Assembly (NCBI GenBank): GCA_002389505.1
Contig: DGPA01000026.1
Span: forward strand, 1 to 52,242
Source of the DNA: Halieaceae bacterium UBA4452
Lineage (GTDB): Bacteria; Pseudomonadota; Gammaproteobacteria; Pseudomonadales; Halieaceae
Length of the DNA stretch: 52,242 nucleotides
Direction: 5' to 3'
How positions within the stretch are numbered: position 1 is the first letter of the stretch; each line of letters starts with the position of its first letter. Shown here in pieces: positions 1 through 8,439 of the stretch. A program made the translations under genes and the position numbers. A model generated the notes under the pieces. The model was not told the DNA's origin and searched no databases. It saw only the letters and a program-made list of their open reading frames with translations.

Positions 1-337
1 GCTGCAGATTTTTTTACTGCTCAGTCCCCAGTATAATTGAATGAGCTCATTACAGTGGTGCCACTGAGAGGCATCGGTAAGTTAACTTCACCAAGCCACC
101 GTCTGATACATTGCCTAGTTACGCAGGGAGCAAATCCACCACCTCAACGCCACATGAACAAGAGTGCTATTGAGAACTTCTTGGCAAGCGCTGGCATCGG
201 CGATCCTTCAAGAATGAACAACACTACAGTGCAGGATCACTCATCTACGCGGATATTCGATGACATGGACTGGACAGCCTCGGTATTTTCAGGCCTGATC
301 ACTGGTATTCAATCCCGACAACCGTCACGCCGTAGGA
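1..337. other. Non-coding or unassigned stretch before pdxJ-like gene
   Basis: I see no convincing gene here. A T-run at 9-15 could be the tail of a terminator whose hairpin lies outside the window. A TATAAT hexamer sits at 32-37 without a good -35 partner. A short palindrome, CAGTGG-TG-CCACTG, occupies 53-66, about 15 bases downstream of that hexamer, and could be an operator. An open frame from 37 to 369 starts at TTG, has no recognisable protein features and runs into the pdxJ-like gene, so I did not call it. Confidence 0.4.
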
Positions 338-349
338 GTGCGAAGCCCC

Positions 350-1120
350 TTGATCGATCTCAGCATTAATCTCAACAAAATCGCGCTTATCAGAAATAGT
401 CGGGACACGGCCATTCCCGATATTGTCGAGCATGCCCAGCTGTGTATTGACGCTGGCGCGAATGGCATCACCGTGCATCCTCGTCCCGATCAGCGTCACA
501 TCCGTGCCCAGGACTGCTTTCAGTTAAAAGACAGCCTCCAGGTTGCCCTGAATATTGAAGGCAATCCATTTACCAAAGCGCGCCGCTCCGATCGTCAAGG
601 CGTCAGTGATTATCCGGGGTATATGGCGTTGGTGGAAGCGGTCAGACCCGCCCAAGCCACCTTAGTCCCCGACGGCGATGGCCAACTGACATCCGATCAT
701 GGGTTTGATTTAACTCGCGACGCCGACCGGCTGATGCCTATTATTGCTCAGCTCAAAGGCTGGGGATGCCGCGTTAGCTTATTTATGGACCCTACCCCCA
801 ATGCAATGATTATCGCGCAGCACATCGGCGCAGATCGAATTGAGCTCTATACTGAGGCTTATGCTCGCGCCCATGCCAGAGGACATTGGGACACGGTTCT
901 CAAGACCTATGTCGACAGCGCCATCGCCGCCCACGAGGCGAACCTAGGCGTCAACGCCGGACACGACTTGAATCTGCCGAACCTGCCTGATTTCCGAGTG
1001 CCACATGTCGCTGAGGTCTCCATCGGACACGCGTTTACGGTTGATGCCTTACGCTTTGGCATCAGTGGCGCTGTTCAGCGCTATCACGGGGCGCTAGATG
1101 CCCTGCAACGACGATACTGA
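350..1120 (+). CDS. pdxJ: Pyridoxine 5'-phosphate synthase (PdxJ), variant subtype
   Basis: PdxJ condenses 1-deoxy-D-xylulose 5-phosphate with 3-amino-2-oxopropyl phosphate to form pyridoxine 5'-phosphate in vitamin B6 synthesis. The TIM-barrel signatures are visible: SINLNKIALIRN near the N-terminus, TVHPRPDQRHI with His43 and His50, NIEGNP with the expected catalytic Glu70, ELYTEAYA, and VNAGHDLN with the late active-site His. HPRPD, NIEGNP and ELYTEAYA resemble the Bacteroidetes-type PdxJ more than the E. coli type, and about 15 extra residues lie around 74-90. The gene is not next to recO, the usual gammaproteobacterial neighbour. The frame opens at GTG 338, but AGGAG at 334-338 fits TTG 350 better, and homology also begins there. 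The next gene starts 2 bases after the stop. Confidence 0.85.
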   Translation: MIDLSINLNKIALIRNSRDTAIPDIVEHAQLCIDAGANGITVHPRPDQRHIRAQDCFQLKDSLQVALNIEGNPFTKARRSDRQGVSDYPGYMALVEAVRPAQATLVPDGDGQLTSDHGFDLTRDADRLMPIIAQLKGWGCRVSLFMDPTPNAMIIAQHIGADRIELYTEAYARAHARGHWDTVLKTYVDSAIAAHEANLGVNAGHDLNLPNLPDFRVPHVAEVSIGHAFTVDALRFGISGAVQRYHGALDALQRRY

Positions 1121-1122
1121 CG

Positions 1123-1842
1123 ATGCAGACGTCACCGGAGGGCGAAACCCATGAACTTCCGCCTTACATCGTTCCCCACAGTCAGGAGCCTATCAGAATC
1201 CTCTATGAGGACACTCACCTCTTAATTGTTGATAAGCCGCATCTGCTATTGAGCGTTCCCGGACGCCATCCGATTAACTTCGATAGTCTTATGCTGCGTC
1301 TCGAAACCCATTATCCCGGCGTCACCGCCGTGCATAGACTCGACTTAGACACCAGCGGACTGCTGATTGTGCCGCGAACCCGGGAAGCCTTAGCGGGTGT
1401 CGCACGCCACTTCCAGGCCCGCAATATCGCCAAGGAATATCGAGCCTTGGTATGGGGGAGCCTTGAGAACAGTAGCGGTACTATCGACTTACCCATAGCG
1501 AGAGACTGGGATAACCGCCCCAAACAAAAAATTTGTGCTGAAACAGGAAAATCATCAATCACCCACTACGAGATCATCGAGCGCAGAGCAGACGCCACCT
1601 TGCTACGACTGACGCCCGAAACGGGTCGCTCCCATCAGCTGCGTATACATTTGAGAGAACTAGGGCACCCCATTTTAGGGTGTGACATGTACGCACACCC
1701 ACAAGCATTGGCTGCCGCCCCCCGGCTCTGCCTTCACGCCAGCCGCTTAGCCTTTCGTCATCCTGTCACCCAGTCAATGCTAAGAGCCTACTCACCCGTT
1801 CCGTTTGACCTCAACGGGCCTTTGAGCCAACGCCCGGGATAA
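1123..1842 (+). CDS. rluA: RluA-family 23S rRNA/tRNA pseudouridine synthase
   Basis: This enzyme isomerises uridine to pseudouridine in structured RNA. The closest remembered match is E. coli RluA, which modifies 23S rRNA position 746 and tRNA position 32. Seen in the protein: a start ILYEDTHLLIVDKP, LSVPGR, the catalytic HRLDLDTSG motif (Asp74), the WDNRPKQKIC segment shared with RluA, GRSHQLRIH, and LCLHASRL near the end. At 239 residues without an S4 domain it matches RluA rather than RluC or RluD. ATG 1123 lies 2 bases after the pdxJ-like stop with no clear ribosome site, so translation is probably coupled. Confidence 0.9.
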   Translation: MQTSPEGETHELPPYIVPHSQEPIRILYEDTHLLIVDKPHLLLSVPGRHPINFDSLMLRLETHYPGVTAVHRLDLDTSGLLIVPRTREALAGVARHFQARNIAKEYRALVWGSLENSSGTIDLPIARDWDNRPKQKICAETGKSSITHYEIIERRADATLLRLTPETGRSHQLRIHLRELGHPILGCDMYAHPQALAAAPRLCLHASRLAFRHPVTQSMLRAYSPVPFDLNGPLSQRPG

Positions 1843-1906
1843 AGCCCTTGGCTCGGTAAATGGGTATTCGCTAGACTGCCTGACGTAGGCGACACCGGAG
1901 ACCGGC

Positions 1907-2410
1907 GTGATCGATCATACCGAACAACACGACACGCAAACGATTATCATCAAACCTAATCACTCCGCCACCTGGAGCACTAATCTGTGGGTGCTCATAG
2001 CCATTTCGATACCCTCGTTGGGCGCGGCTATTGGCTTCACCGCCATGGGCGCCTGGCCTATCCTGCCCTTGGCAGGCATGGAGTTAGCAGCGCTGGCAGG
2101 CGCTTTGTATTACGTCAATTGGAAGCTCCAATATCGCCAAATCATCACGTTTAACAATGAACAAATACGCATCGACAAGGGCTTCTATTCACCGAGGCGA
2201 GCCTGGGCCTTGCCGCGAGAGGAATCAAGGCTTGCCGTGATACCCGAAGATCACGCATGGGATGGCCCTTCCATGGCCGTCCACAGTCAAGAGCATCATG
2301 TTATCGTGGGGGAATTTCTCAATCGTGAGGAATCCCTCGCGCTCCTTGCGCTACTGCGTACCAAACTACAGACAGGCACCTACAGCCGACCAGATAGTCG
2401 CCGTCTCTAA
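1907..2410 (+). CDS. DUF2244 integral membrane protein
   Basis: A 167-residue protein of the DUF2244 family, whose function is unknown. After a hydrophilic N-terminus of about 25 residues, two membrane segments follow (roughly 29-50 and 55-72) with a short turn. A soluble C-terminal domain contains WKLQYRQIITF and a GEFLNREESLALLALL segment. Such proteins are often encoded near respiratory or housekeeping genes in proteobacteria. The GTG start at 1907 is preceded by GGAG in the GACACCGGAGACC stretch. The gap of 64 bases before it is free of genes. Confidence 0.75.
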   Translation: MIDHTEQHDTQTIIIKPNHSATWSTNLWVLIAISIPSLGAAIGFTAMGAWPILPLAGMELAALAGALYYVNWKLQYRQIITFNNEQIRIDKGFYSPRRAWALPREESRLAVIPEDHAWDGPSMAVHSQEHHVIVGEFLNREESLALLALLRTKLQTGTYSRPDSRRL

Positions 2411-2473
2411 CCACTCGAGCCCCGCGTACTACGCAGGTACAATGAACTACCGCTCTCCCGACAGGCTAATCCT

Positions 2474-3808
2474 ATGTCCACACTCTCTTCCCCTGCAGCG
2501 CCCAAAGTGGGCTTCGTCTCACTTGGTTGCCCCAAGGCTTTGGTCGACTCCGAGCGTATTCTGACCCAGCTACGCCTAGACGGCTATGAGGTCACCGGCC
2601 GCTACGATGATGCGGGCGTTGTGATTGTCAATACCTGTGGGTTTATCGACAGCGCAAAAGCGGAATCGCTCGCCGCCATTGGCGAAGCCCTTGAGGCGAA
2701 TGGCCGGGTCTTGGTGACGGGTTGCATGGGCAAAGGCGAGGACGCCGAGCGGATTTTAGCGGCGCATCCGAAAGTCCTGGGTATCACGGGGCCCGCCGCT
2801 TACGAGGACGTGTTGAGCGAAGTGCGTCGCGTGCTACCTAATCATCGACGGCCCGACCCATTGATCGATTTGGTTCCTGCACAGGGCGTAAAACTCACGC
2901 CCCGTCACTATGCGTATCTCAAAATATCTGAGGGCTGCAACCATCGCTGTCAATTTTGCATCATTCCCAGTATGCGTGGAGATTTGGTCAGTCGCCCCAT
3001 TGGCGAGGTCATGAAAGAAGCCGAGGGACTCGTTCGAGCAGGGGTTCGAGAACTCTTGGTTATCTCACAGGACACCAGCGCCTACGGCGTTGATATAAAA
3101 TACCGCACCGATTTTTGGGACGGGCGTCCGCTCAAGTCAGATTTGCAGGCCCTCGCCGAAGCGTTAGCGGAATTCGGTATTTGGGTTCGCTTACATTACG
3201 TCTACCCCTATCCCCACGTCGACAAACTCATTCCCCTGATGGCTCAGGGGAAAATCCTTCCCTATCTCGACATTCCACTTCAGCATGGCAGTCCAACCGT
3301 GTTGCAGCGCATGAAACGACCCGCAGGTACCTCAAAGACCCTTGACAGAATTCATCAGTGGCGCGATACCTGCCCAGAACTCACGTTAAGAAGTACCTTC
3401 ATTGTCGGGTTCCCCGGAGAAACCGAGCAGGAGTTTGAGGAATTACTTGATTTTATAGAGGCGGCGGAGCTCGATCGCGTGGGCTGCTTCCAATACTCCC
3501 CGGTGGCAGGAGCCGCAGCCAACGATTTACCCCATCACGTTCCCGACGCTATAAAACAGTCTCGCTGGGATACGTTCATGGCCACCCAACAGGCGATCAG
3601 TGCCGACAAGTTGCAGCGGAAAAAGGGCCAGACCATTGAGGTGATTATCGACGAGGTGTCTCCCGACGGCGCTCTCGGTCGATCCATGGGCGATGCGCCT
3701 GAAATTGATGGCCTTGTGCATCTTCCCGGCGCCCGTGATCTCAAGCCCGGGGATGTTATTGAAGGGCAAGTCACAAGATCGGATGAATACGACCTCTGGA
3801 TCGATTAA
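2474..3808 (+). CDS. rimO: Ribosomal protein S12 methylthiotransferase RimO
   Basis: RimO is a radical-SAM enzyme that adds a methylthio group to the conserved aspartate of ribosomal protein S12. All domains are present in 444 residues. The N-terminal methylthiotransferase domain has cluster cysteines at about 19, 55 and 84 (SLGCPK, NTCGF, TGCMGKG). The radical-SAM core has the CxxxCxxC motif CNHRCQFC at 155-162. The C-terminal TRAM domain starts near 375 and ends at DEYDLWID. The start GFVSLGCPKALVDSE is characteristic of RimO rather than MiaB. rsmE begins 2 bases after the stop. Confidence 0.95.
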   Translation: MSTLSSPAAPKVGFVSLGCPKALVDSERILTQLRLDGYEVTGRYDDAGVVIVNTCGFIDSAKAESLAAIGEALEANGRVLVTGCMGKGEDAERILAAHPKVLGITGPAAYEDVLSEVRRVLPNHRRPDPLIDLVPAQGVKLTPRHYAYLKISEGCNHRCQFCIIPSMRGDLVSRPIGEVMKEAEGLVRAGVRELLVISQDTSAYGVDIKYRTDFWDGRPLKSDLQALAEALAEFGIWVRLHYVYPYPHVDKLIPLMAQGKILPYLDIPLQHGSPTVLQRMKRPAGTSKTLDRIHQWRDTCPELTLRSTFIVGFPGETEQEFEELLDFIEAAELDRVGCFQYSPVAGAAANDLPHHVPDAIKQSRWDTFMATQQAISADKLQRKKGQTIEVIIDEVSPDGALGRSMGDAPEIDGLVHLPGARDLKPGDVIEGQVTRSDEYDLWID

Positions 3809-3810
3809 CG

Positions 3811-4527
3811 ATGAATATCATTCTCCTGGAGATTGACGACTGGCTCGACGAGCAGCGTATAAGACTTTTTGGGCGCCGGCACCAACATTTGCAGTCTGTG
3901 CTGAAGGTGCAGGCCGGGGACAGCCTTCGCATCGGCGCTCTTGGTGGCATGCGCGGTACTGCCCAAGTGGAAAGTACCCACAGTGACTACACTGACCTAA
4001 TCGCAGCGCTCACTACGCCCCCCCTGCCACGCCACCCTCTCAAGGTAGTGTTGGCACTACCTCGCCCGAAAATGTTACGCAGGGTACTGCGCAGCTGTGC
4101 TGAATTTGGGGTCTCCGAGCTTCATCTGATTCACAGTGCTCGGGTAGAAAAAAGCTTCTGGCAAAGCCCGCTGATGAATCCCGATAACATCACCAAAGCC
4201 CTCCACGCCGGTTTAGAGCGTAGTGGCGATACCATCGCGCCCGTGGTCGAGCTACACCGACGATTTCGACCCTTTGTAGAAGATCGGTTGAACGATATAG
4301 CCATGGACAAGGCTATTTATTGCTTGCATCCCGGAAGCCACCCGCCGTTGGCGGCCGATACAGCACTACCGGCGACGGTGCTGATTGGCCCGGAAGGGGG
4401 CTTCATTCCGTTCGAACTCCATCTCGTTCAAGAAAACGGCGCGCTGATGCGCCACTTAGGCGGACGCGTATTGAGCGTGGACACCGCCCTTACCAGCGCT
4501 CTGGCCCGGGAATTACCCTCTCGATGA
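3811..4527 (+). CDS. rsmE: 16S rRNA (uracil1498-N3)-methyltransferase RsmE
   Basis: A SPOUT-fold methyltransferase that methylates U1498 in helix 44 of 16S rRNA using SAM. Its 238 residues have the family order: an N-terminal PUA-like RNA-binding part (FGRRHQHLQSVLKVQAGD), then the trefoil-knot domain with LPRPKMLRRVLRSCAEFGV, LIHSARVEKSFW and the SAM-loop signature LIGPEGGFIPFE. The end LGGRVLSVDTALTSAL matches the usual LG.RILR.ETA closure, although VDTAL replaces the more common ETA core. It is probably co-transcribed with rimO and is convergent with msrA, with only 4 bases between the stops. Confidence 0.92.
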   Translation: MNIILLEIDDWLDEQRIRLFGRRHQHLQSVLKVQAGDSLRIGALGGMRGTAQVESTHSDYTDLIAALTTPPLPRHPLKVVLALPRPKMLRRVLRSCAEFGVSELHLIHSARVEKSFWQSPLMNPDNITKALHAGLERSGDTIAPVVELHRRFRPFVEDRLNDIAMDKAIYCLHPGSHPPLAADTALPATVLIGPEGGFIPFELHLVQENGALMRHLGGRVLSVDTALTSALARELPSR

Positions 4528-4531
4528 GCGT

Positions 4532-5197
4532 TCAAAGCACACCCTTTGCTCCGACACCGACAGCACAGGTCACTCCAGTGCCACCAATGCCACAATAACC
4601 CCCAGGATTTTTATGCAGGTATTGCTGGTGGTAATCTTCAGCATAGTAAAAGGGAGTCGCAGCGATCACCTCTGTGGTGACCTCACCGAAACGCGCGCTG
4701 TGCAATCGCGCTTGGTAATCTGCCTTGGATAGATCGGCTATAGCCTGCTGGTCACTGTCAAAAGTATAAATACCTGAACGATATTGAGTGCCATAGTCAT
4801 TACCCTGGCGCATACCTTGGGTCGGATTATGATTTTCCCAAAACACTGTTAACAACGCTGCATAACTTACCTCTGTTGGATCAAATACCACCAACACGAC
4901 TTCGTTATGCCCCGTTTGGCCGCTGCACACCTCTTTGTAGGTCGGGTTGGGCGTGCCCCCCGCTGAGTAGCCGACGGCCGTGGTAAACACCCCTGAGATG
5001 CCCCAAAAAATACGCTCAACGCCCCAAAAACAGCCCATCCCAAACATGGCCTGCTGACAGTGGTCGGGAAACGGAGGGCAGATAGGCCGCCCTAACACCG
5101 CGTGTTCGTTAGTCAACGACATAGGCAGCTGTCGCCCCGACAAAGCCGATGTTTCATCGGGCAGCGCGTGCTTCTTCCGAATATCAAACAACCCCAT
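4532..5197 (-). CDS. msrA: Peptide-methionine (S)-S-oxide reductase MsrA
   Basis: MsrA reduces methionine S-sulfoxide in proteins and repairs oxidative damage. The catalytic motif GMGCFWGVER carries Cys56. The substrate region GYSAGGTPNPTYKEVCSG and the HNPTQGMRQGNDYGTQYRS stretch follow. The C-terminal YHQQYLHKNPGGYCGIGGTG includes a candidate resolving cysteine. The protein is full length (221 residues) and keeps the N-terminal extension MGLFDIRKKH seen in the E. coli enzyme, which supports the start at 5197. It is transcribed alone, divergent from the VWA gene. Confidence 0.95.
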   Translation of the reverse strand: MGLFDIRKKHALPDETSALSGRQLPMSLTNEHAVLGRPICPPFPDHCQQAMFGMGCFWGVERIFWGISGVFTTAVGYSAGGTPNPTYKEVCSGQTGHNEVVLVVFDPTEVSYAALLTVFWENHNPTQGMRQGNDYGTQYRSGIYTFDSDQQAIADLSKADYQARLHSARFGEVTTEVIAATPFYYAEDYHQQYLHKNPGGYCGIGGTGVTCAVGVGAKGVL

Positions 5198-5240
5198 CGC
5201 TCACCTCCAGTGCTGTGTTTTCAATCAAGATCCATTTGGA

Positions 5241-5256
5241 ATGGCAACCATGCCAT
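5241..5256. promoter_or_regulatory. Palindrome in msrA/VWA divergent region
   Basis: ATGGCA-ACCA-TGCCAT is a perfect 6-base inverted repeat in the 133-base gap between divergently transcribed msrA and the VWA gene. A TACAAT hexamer follows at once on +. It could be an operator, but no regulator is identified. Confidence 0.3.
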
Positions 5257-5330
5257 ACAATAGCGCTACTGTAACCCTTGTTAACGGCTGATCGGGAGTC
5301 AGACACGCCGGTGCATCAGCCAACTGTCAC

Positions 5331-6095
5331 TTGACGGCGGCCCCCGATCGCGGTTTTATCAGCGACTCTTTAGTCGTCAAACTAGTGATCATCATTCCAA
5401 AGACACCGTCCAAAAAAATCGACCGCACCGCCGTGAGTGCTTTTCTCAGCAAAACAAAAGCGATACGCAGTGTTGCCCAACGACAGCCTAGGCTAGTCTT
5501 TGCCCTTGATGCTACTGCCAGCCGAGAGCCTACTTGGCAGCAAGCGCGAGGACTGCATCAAGACATGTTCCGCGCGGCTCAGACCGATAGCCATTTAGCC
5601 ATTCAGCTGTGCTATTTCCGGGGATTTAACGAATTCCAATACAGCCCCTGGTTAACCTCCTCTGACGAGCTGCTCGCCCACATGGAAGCCGTTTCCTGTC
5701 TCGGTGGAGCAACACAAATCACCCGTCTGCTGCAGCACTATCTTGGGGTCGCAACCCCCATGACTCCCGTGCGCGGGCTGGTCTTTATTGGTGACGCTGT
5801 TGAAGAGCCCAGTCAGCGACTGCTTGATTTAGCGGGTCAATGCCGAGTGCGACATCAACCCCTGTTCCTGTTCCAAGAGGGCAATGACCACACCGTAGCC
5901 GCTCTATTTGAGCAGATGGCGGGGCTGAGTGGGGGGGTTTATGCACGCTTCGATCATCACAGTGCCGATTATTTGAAAGAGCTGCTGGGTGCGGTGGTCA
6001 GATACGCTCAGGGAGGACGACGCGCCCTGACTAGCTCCGGGCGTGAAAGTGATAAACTCTTGCTCATGCAACTGCCAAGAAAACCAACTAACTGA
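5331..6095 (+). CDS. VWA-domain protein (MIDAS-like)
   Basis: A soluble 254-residue protein with a von Willebrand factor A fold. RLVFALDATAS (about 54-64) gives a DxTxS form of the metal-binding MIDAS motif. GGATQITRLLQHYL and the GLVFIGDAVEE strand fit the rest of the fold. No signal peptide is seen, so it is probably cytoplasmic. It is followed directly by a membrane-anchored J-domain protein, an arrangement I recall for uncharacterised VWA/DnaJ pairs, so the two may act on a common complex. The TTG start at 5331 is the longest option; GTG near 5384 in the same frame is an alternative. Function unknown. Confidence 0.7.
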   Translation: MTAAPDRGFISDSLVVKLVIIIPKTPSKKIDRTAVSAFLSKTKAIRSVAQRQPRLVFALDATASREPTWQQARGLHQDMFRAAQTDSHLAIQLCYFRGFNEFQYSPWLTSSDELLAHMEAVSCLGGATQITRLLQHYLGVATPMTPVRGLVFIGDAVEEPSQRLLDLAGQCRVRHQPLFLFQEGNDHTVAALFEQMAGLSGGVYARFDHHSADYLKELLGAVVRYAQGGRRALTSSGRESDKLLLMQLPRKPTN

Positions 6096-6203
6096 ATACA
6101 GCATGCCGGCCTCAAGCCCTTTATAATACCCACAGTGCCACGCTATTAGGCACTGTGTCGGAAACACTTCGCCTGTTTCAAAGGGGCGTCAATAAGGAGT
6201 CAC

Positions 6204-6926
6204 GTGCCTAAACTCATACTACTGGTCGCTATTGCACTAACGCTGTTTATCCTCATCAAGCGCGTTCAAGCCATGCCACCCCATAAACGTCGTGGGGGCT
6301 ATGGGCAATTAATGCTTGGCGGCGCCGCTGTCGCCGCGCTGCTACTCACACTGTCCGGCAAGATGCATTGGGTGGGTGCGGCGCTCACTGGCTTGTTGGT
6401 CGTGCTACGACAATCGCTACCGCTATTGATTCGCGCATTTCCCTTTTTACACCAGTGGTGGCAGCGTCAGCAAAGCAGCACCACCGGACAGCAATCCGAG
6501 GTGAACAGCACCATTTTGCGTATGAAGCTTGATCACAGTAGTGGTGAGCTGTCGGGTGAGGTGATCAGTGGTCCCTTCAAGGGCTGGCTGCTCTACGAAA
6601 TGACCCATGATCAATTGTTGAGCTTGCTCGATTACTGTCGTAGTGAAGACGAAGATTCTACTCAACTCTTAACGAGTTATTTGGAGCAGCGCTTTCCCGA
6701 CGGCGTCACAAACGATAGTGACAATGGTGGCCAGGGTGGGGCTTCGGTAGATTCATCGATGAACCGCCATGAGGCACTAGCGGTCCTCGGACTGGGCGAT
6801 GACGCCAGTGAGCAAGATATTCTGCAAGCGCACCGCAGTCTCATTCAAAAACTGCATCCTGACCGTGGCGGCAATCATTATCTCGCTGCTAAAATCAACG
6901 AAGCGAAAGACTTTCTTATCCATTAA
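6204..6926 (+). CDS. Membrane-anchored C-terminal J-domain protein
   Basis: A 240-residue DnaJ-family co-chaperone that should stimulate DnaK at the membrane. Two hydrophobic N-terminal segments (about 2-18 and 34-66) anchor it. A linker follows, and the J domain occupies the last 50 residues or so (about 188-240) with the essential HPD in KLHPDRGG at 218-220. A J domain at the very C-terminus is the layout of TIM14/Pam18-type proteins rather than DnaJ or CbpA. There is no Gly/Phe region or zinc finger. The GTG start at 6204 follows AAGGAG with good spacing. It forms a unit with the VWA gene upstream and the small unknown gene downstream. Confidence 0.85.
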   Translation: MPKLILLVAIALTLFILIKRVQAMPPHKRRGGYGQLMLGGAAVAALLLTLSGKMHWVGAALTGLLVVLRQSLPLLIRAFPFLHQWWQRQQSSTTGQQSEVNSTILRMKLDHSSGELSGEVISGPFKGWLLYEMTHDQLLSLLDYCRSEDEDSTQLLTSYLEQRFPDGVTNDSDNGGQGGASVDSSMNRHEALAVLGLGDDASEQDILQAHRSLIQKLHPDRGGNHYLAAKINEAKDFLIH

Positions 6927-6975
6927 TTAACTATCAAGCGTCAGTTACCAGAATCAGTAGAAGGGTCTCCACAAC

Positions 6976-7296
6976 ATGAGTAACGCCTATATTATCCGAA
7001 ATCACCATGGTCATTACTGGGGTCGCGGTAAACGTTGGACGGACGGTGGCGATATCAGTAAGGTCGCACATTTTGATCATCGCGATGAGGTGGCCAATAC
7101 CATTTTCGAATTGAGCTCGAAAGATATTGACTTGCGATGTGACATTCTCAAAGTCGTACTCGCTGAGGAAAAGCTGCCACCACTTGAGGTGTCAACCGTA
7201 CCCTTACCCGACGACGTTGGTAGTCAAAGCACCGTTGATCATTCTCAGCTTGCGCCCATCTCTCCTCCTACAACGACCACCACAGCGGGGCACTAA
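6976..7296 (+). CDS. Small conserved protein of unknown function
   Basis: A 106-residue protein. I recognise the N-terminal pattern (YIIRNHHGHYWGRGKRW, then HRDEVANTIFELSSKDI) as that of conserved hypotheticals in related bacteria, but no function is known. The first 65 residues look like one compact domain rich in aromatic residues. The tail is low complexity (SPPTTTTTAGH) and probably disordered. It has no signal peptide or membrane segment. It lies between the J-domain gene and the protease gene, whose GTG start is 2 bases after this stop, so a role with that pair is likely but unproven. Confidence 0.65.
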   Translation: MSNAYIIRNHHGHYWGRGKRWTDGGDISKVAHFDHRDEVANTIFELSSKDIDLRCDILKVVLAEEKLPPLEVSTVPLPDDVGSQSTVDHSQLAPISPPTTTTTAGH

Positions 7297-7298
7297 CG

Positions 7299-8399
7299 GT
7301 GCGCAACGCACGGTTTCTGGTACAACCTTTCGCCGCCCTACTTCTCCTCAGCAGCTCCTTAGCCTGTACCGGTGAACCCGCTACAGAGGTAGCTGCAGAT
7401 AGCTCATTGGCGCCGAGCTATCTCAGTTTTGCAACAGATGATGAGCAAAATACCACTGATATTTTTAGTAAGGCGAGTCCCGCAGTCGTGTCAGTAACAA
7501 GTAGCGCACTGCGCCGCAGCCTATTCTCTTACAACATTACGGAAATTCCCAAGGGGGCGGGTTCTGGCTTTGTCTGGAGCGCTACGGGGCTCATTGTTAC
7601 CAATTTCCATGTCGTCGCCGGCGCCGATAAGTTAATGGTGAGCATTCAAGACCAAGGCGATTATGCGGCAACGGTTGTTGGTGTCGCACCAGAGCGTGAT
7701 CTCGCGGTGCTCCGATTGGAGTCGCCGCCCAGCGATCTAAACCCGCTACCCCTAGGGGATTCATCCGAGTTATCCGTGGGACGGAAAGTGCTCGCCATTG
7801 GCAATCCGTTTGGACTCGACTCCTCCCTCACGGTGGGTGTCGTTAGCGCCCTCGATCGACAGATTCAATCGCCCAGTAATCGCCGCATACAAGGGGTAAT
7901 TCAAACCGACGCGGCTATCAATCCCGGTAACTCTGGCGGCCCATTACTCAATTCACTGGGCCAAGTCATCGGGGTCAATACCGCTATATTTTCACCCAGC
8001 GGCGCCAGTGCCGGCATCGGCTTTGCCATACCGGTCAATATGGTCAAAGAGGTGGTGCCACAGCTCATTGCCTATGGCAAGATTTTACGCCCTGTTTTAG
8101 GTGTTGAACTGGCGAGTGACCAATGGACCCGTCGGTACGGCGTTAAAGGGGTCGTTATTGTCCGGGTGTTACGCGGCTTACCGGCCGCGCAAGCGGGCAT
8201 GGTGGGAGCATCCCGGAGCTCGCGAGGTGATATACGACTGGGGGATGTCATTACCCACATCAACGACCAAGTCGTGCGCAACCAAGATGACTATCTCACC
8301 GCTATGGAGGGTTTTAAGATCGGCGACACGGTCACCATCCAAGCCTTGCGAGGCAAGCAAGAACAAACATTTTCTGTGACATTATCAGAGGCTGGCTGA
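7299..8399 (+). CDS. DegS/HtrA-like periplasmic serine protease with one PDZ domain
   Basis: A trypsin-like protease of the HtrA family, 366 residues. The N-terminus is a signal peptide ending in SSSLACTG, possibly a weak lipobox that would make it a lipoprotein. The catalytic triad is visible: His104 in TNFHVVAG, Asp134 in RDLAVLRL and Ser212 in NPGNSGGP. One PDZ domain occupies roughly 260-366 (RLGDVITHINDQVV). A single PDZ and this length resemble DegS, but DegS has a plain N-terminal anchor. It ends the VWA/J-domain cluster, suggesting an envelope quality-control role. Start: GTG 7299. Confidence 0.85.
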   Translation: MRNARFLVQPFAALLLLSSSLACTGEPATEVAADSSLAPSYLSFATDDEQNTTDIFSKASPAVVSVTSSALRRSLFSYNITEIPKGAGSGFVWSATGLIVTNFHVVAGADKLMVSIQDQGDYAATVVGVAPERDLAVLRLESPPSDLNPLPLGDSSELSVGRKVLAIGNPFGLDSSLTVGVVSALDRQIQSPSNRRIQGVIQTDAAINPGNSGGPLLNSLGQVIGVNTAIFSPSGASAGIGFAIPVNMVKEVVPQLIAYGKILRPVLGVELASDQWTRRYGVKGVVIVRVLRGLPAAQAGMVGASRSSRGDIRLGDVITHINDQVVRNQDDYLTAMEGFKIGDTVTIQALRGKQEQTFSVTLSEAG

Positions 8400-8439
8400 T
8401 AGCAAGACGCGCCAGATAGCCGCGTTTACGCAGCGGTCG

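Noticed and set aside
37..369. Open frame of 110 codons before pdxJ
   Set aside because: It starts at TTG, has no recognisable motif, overlaps the pdxJ-like gene and looks non-coding in composition.
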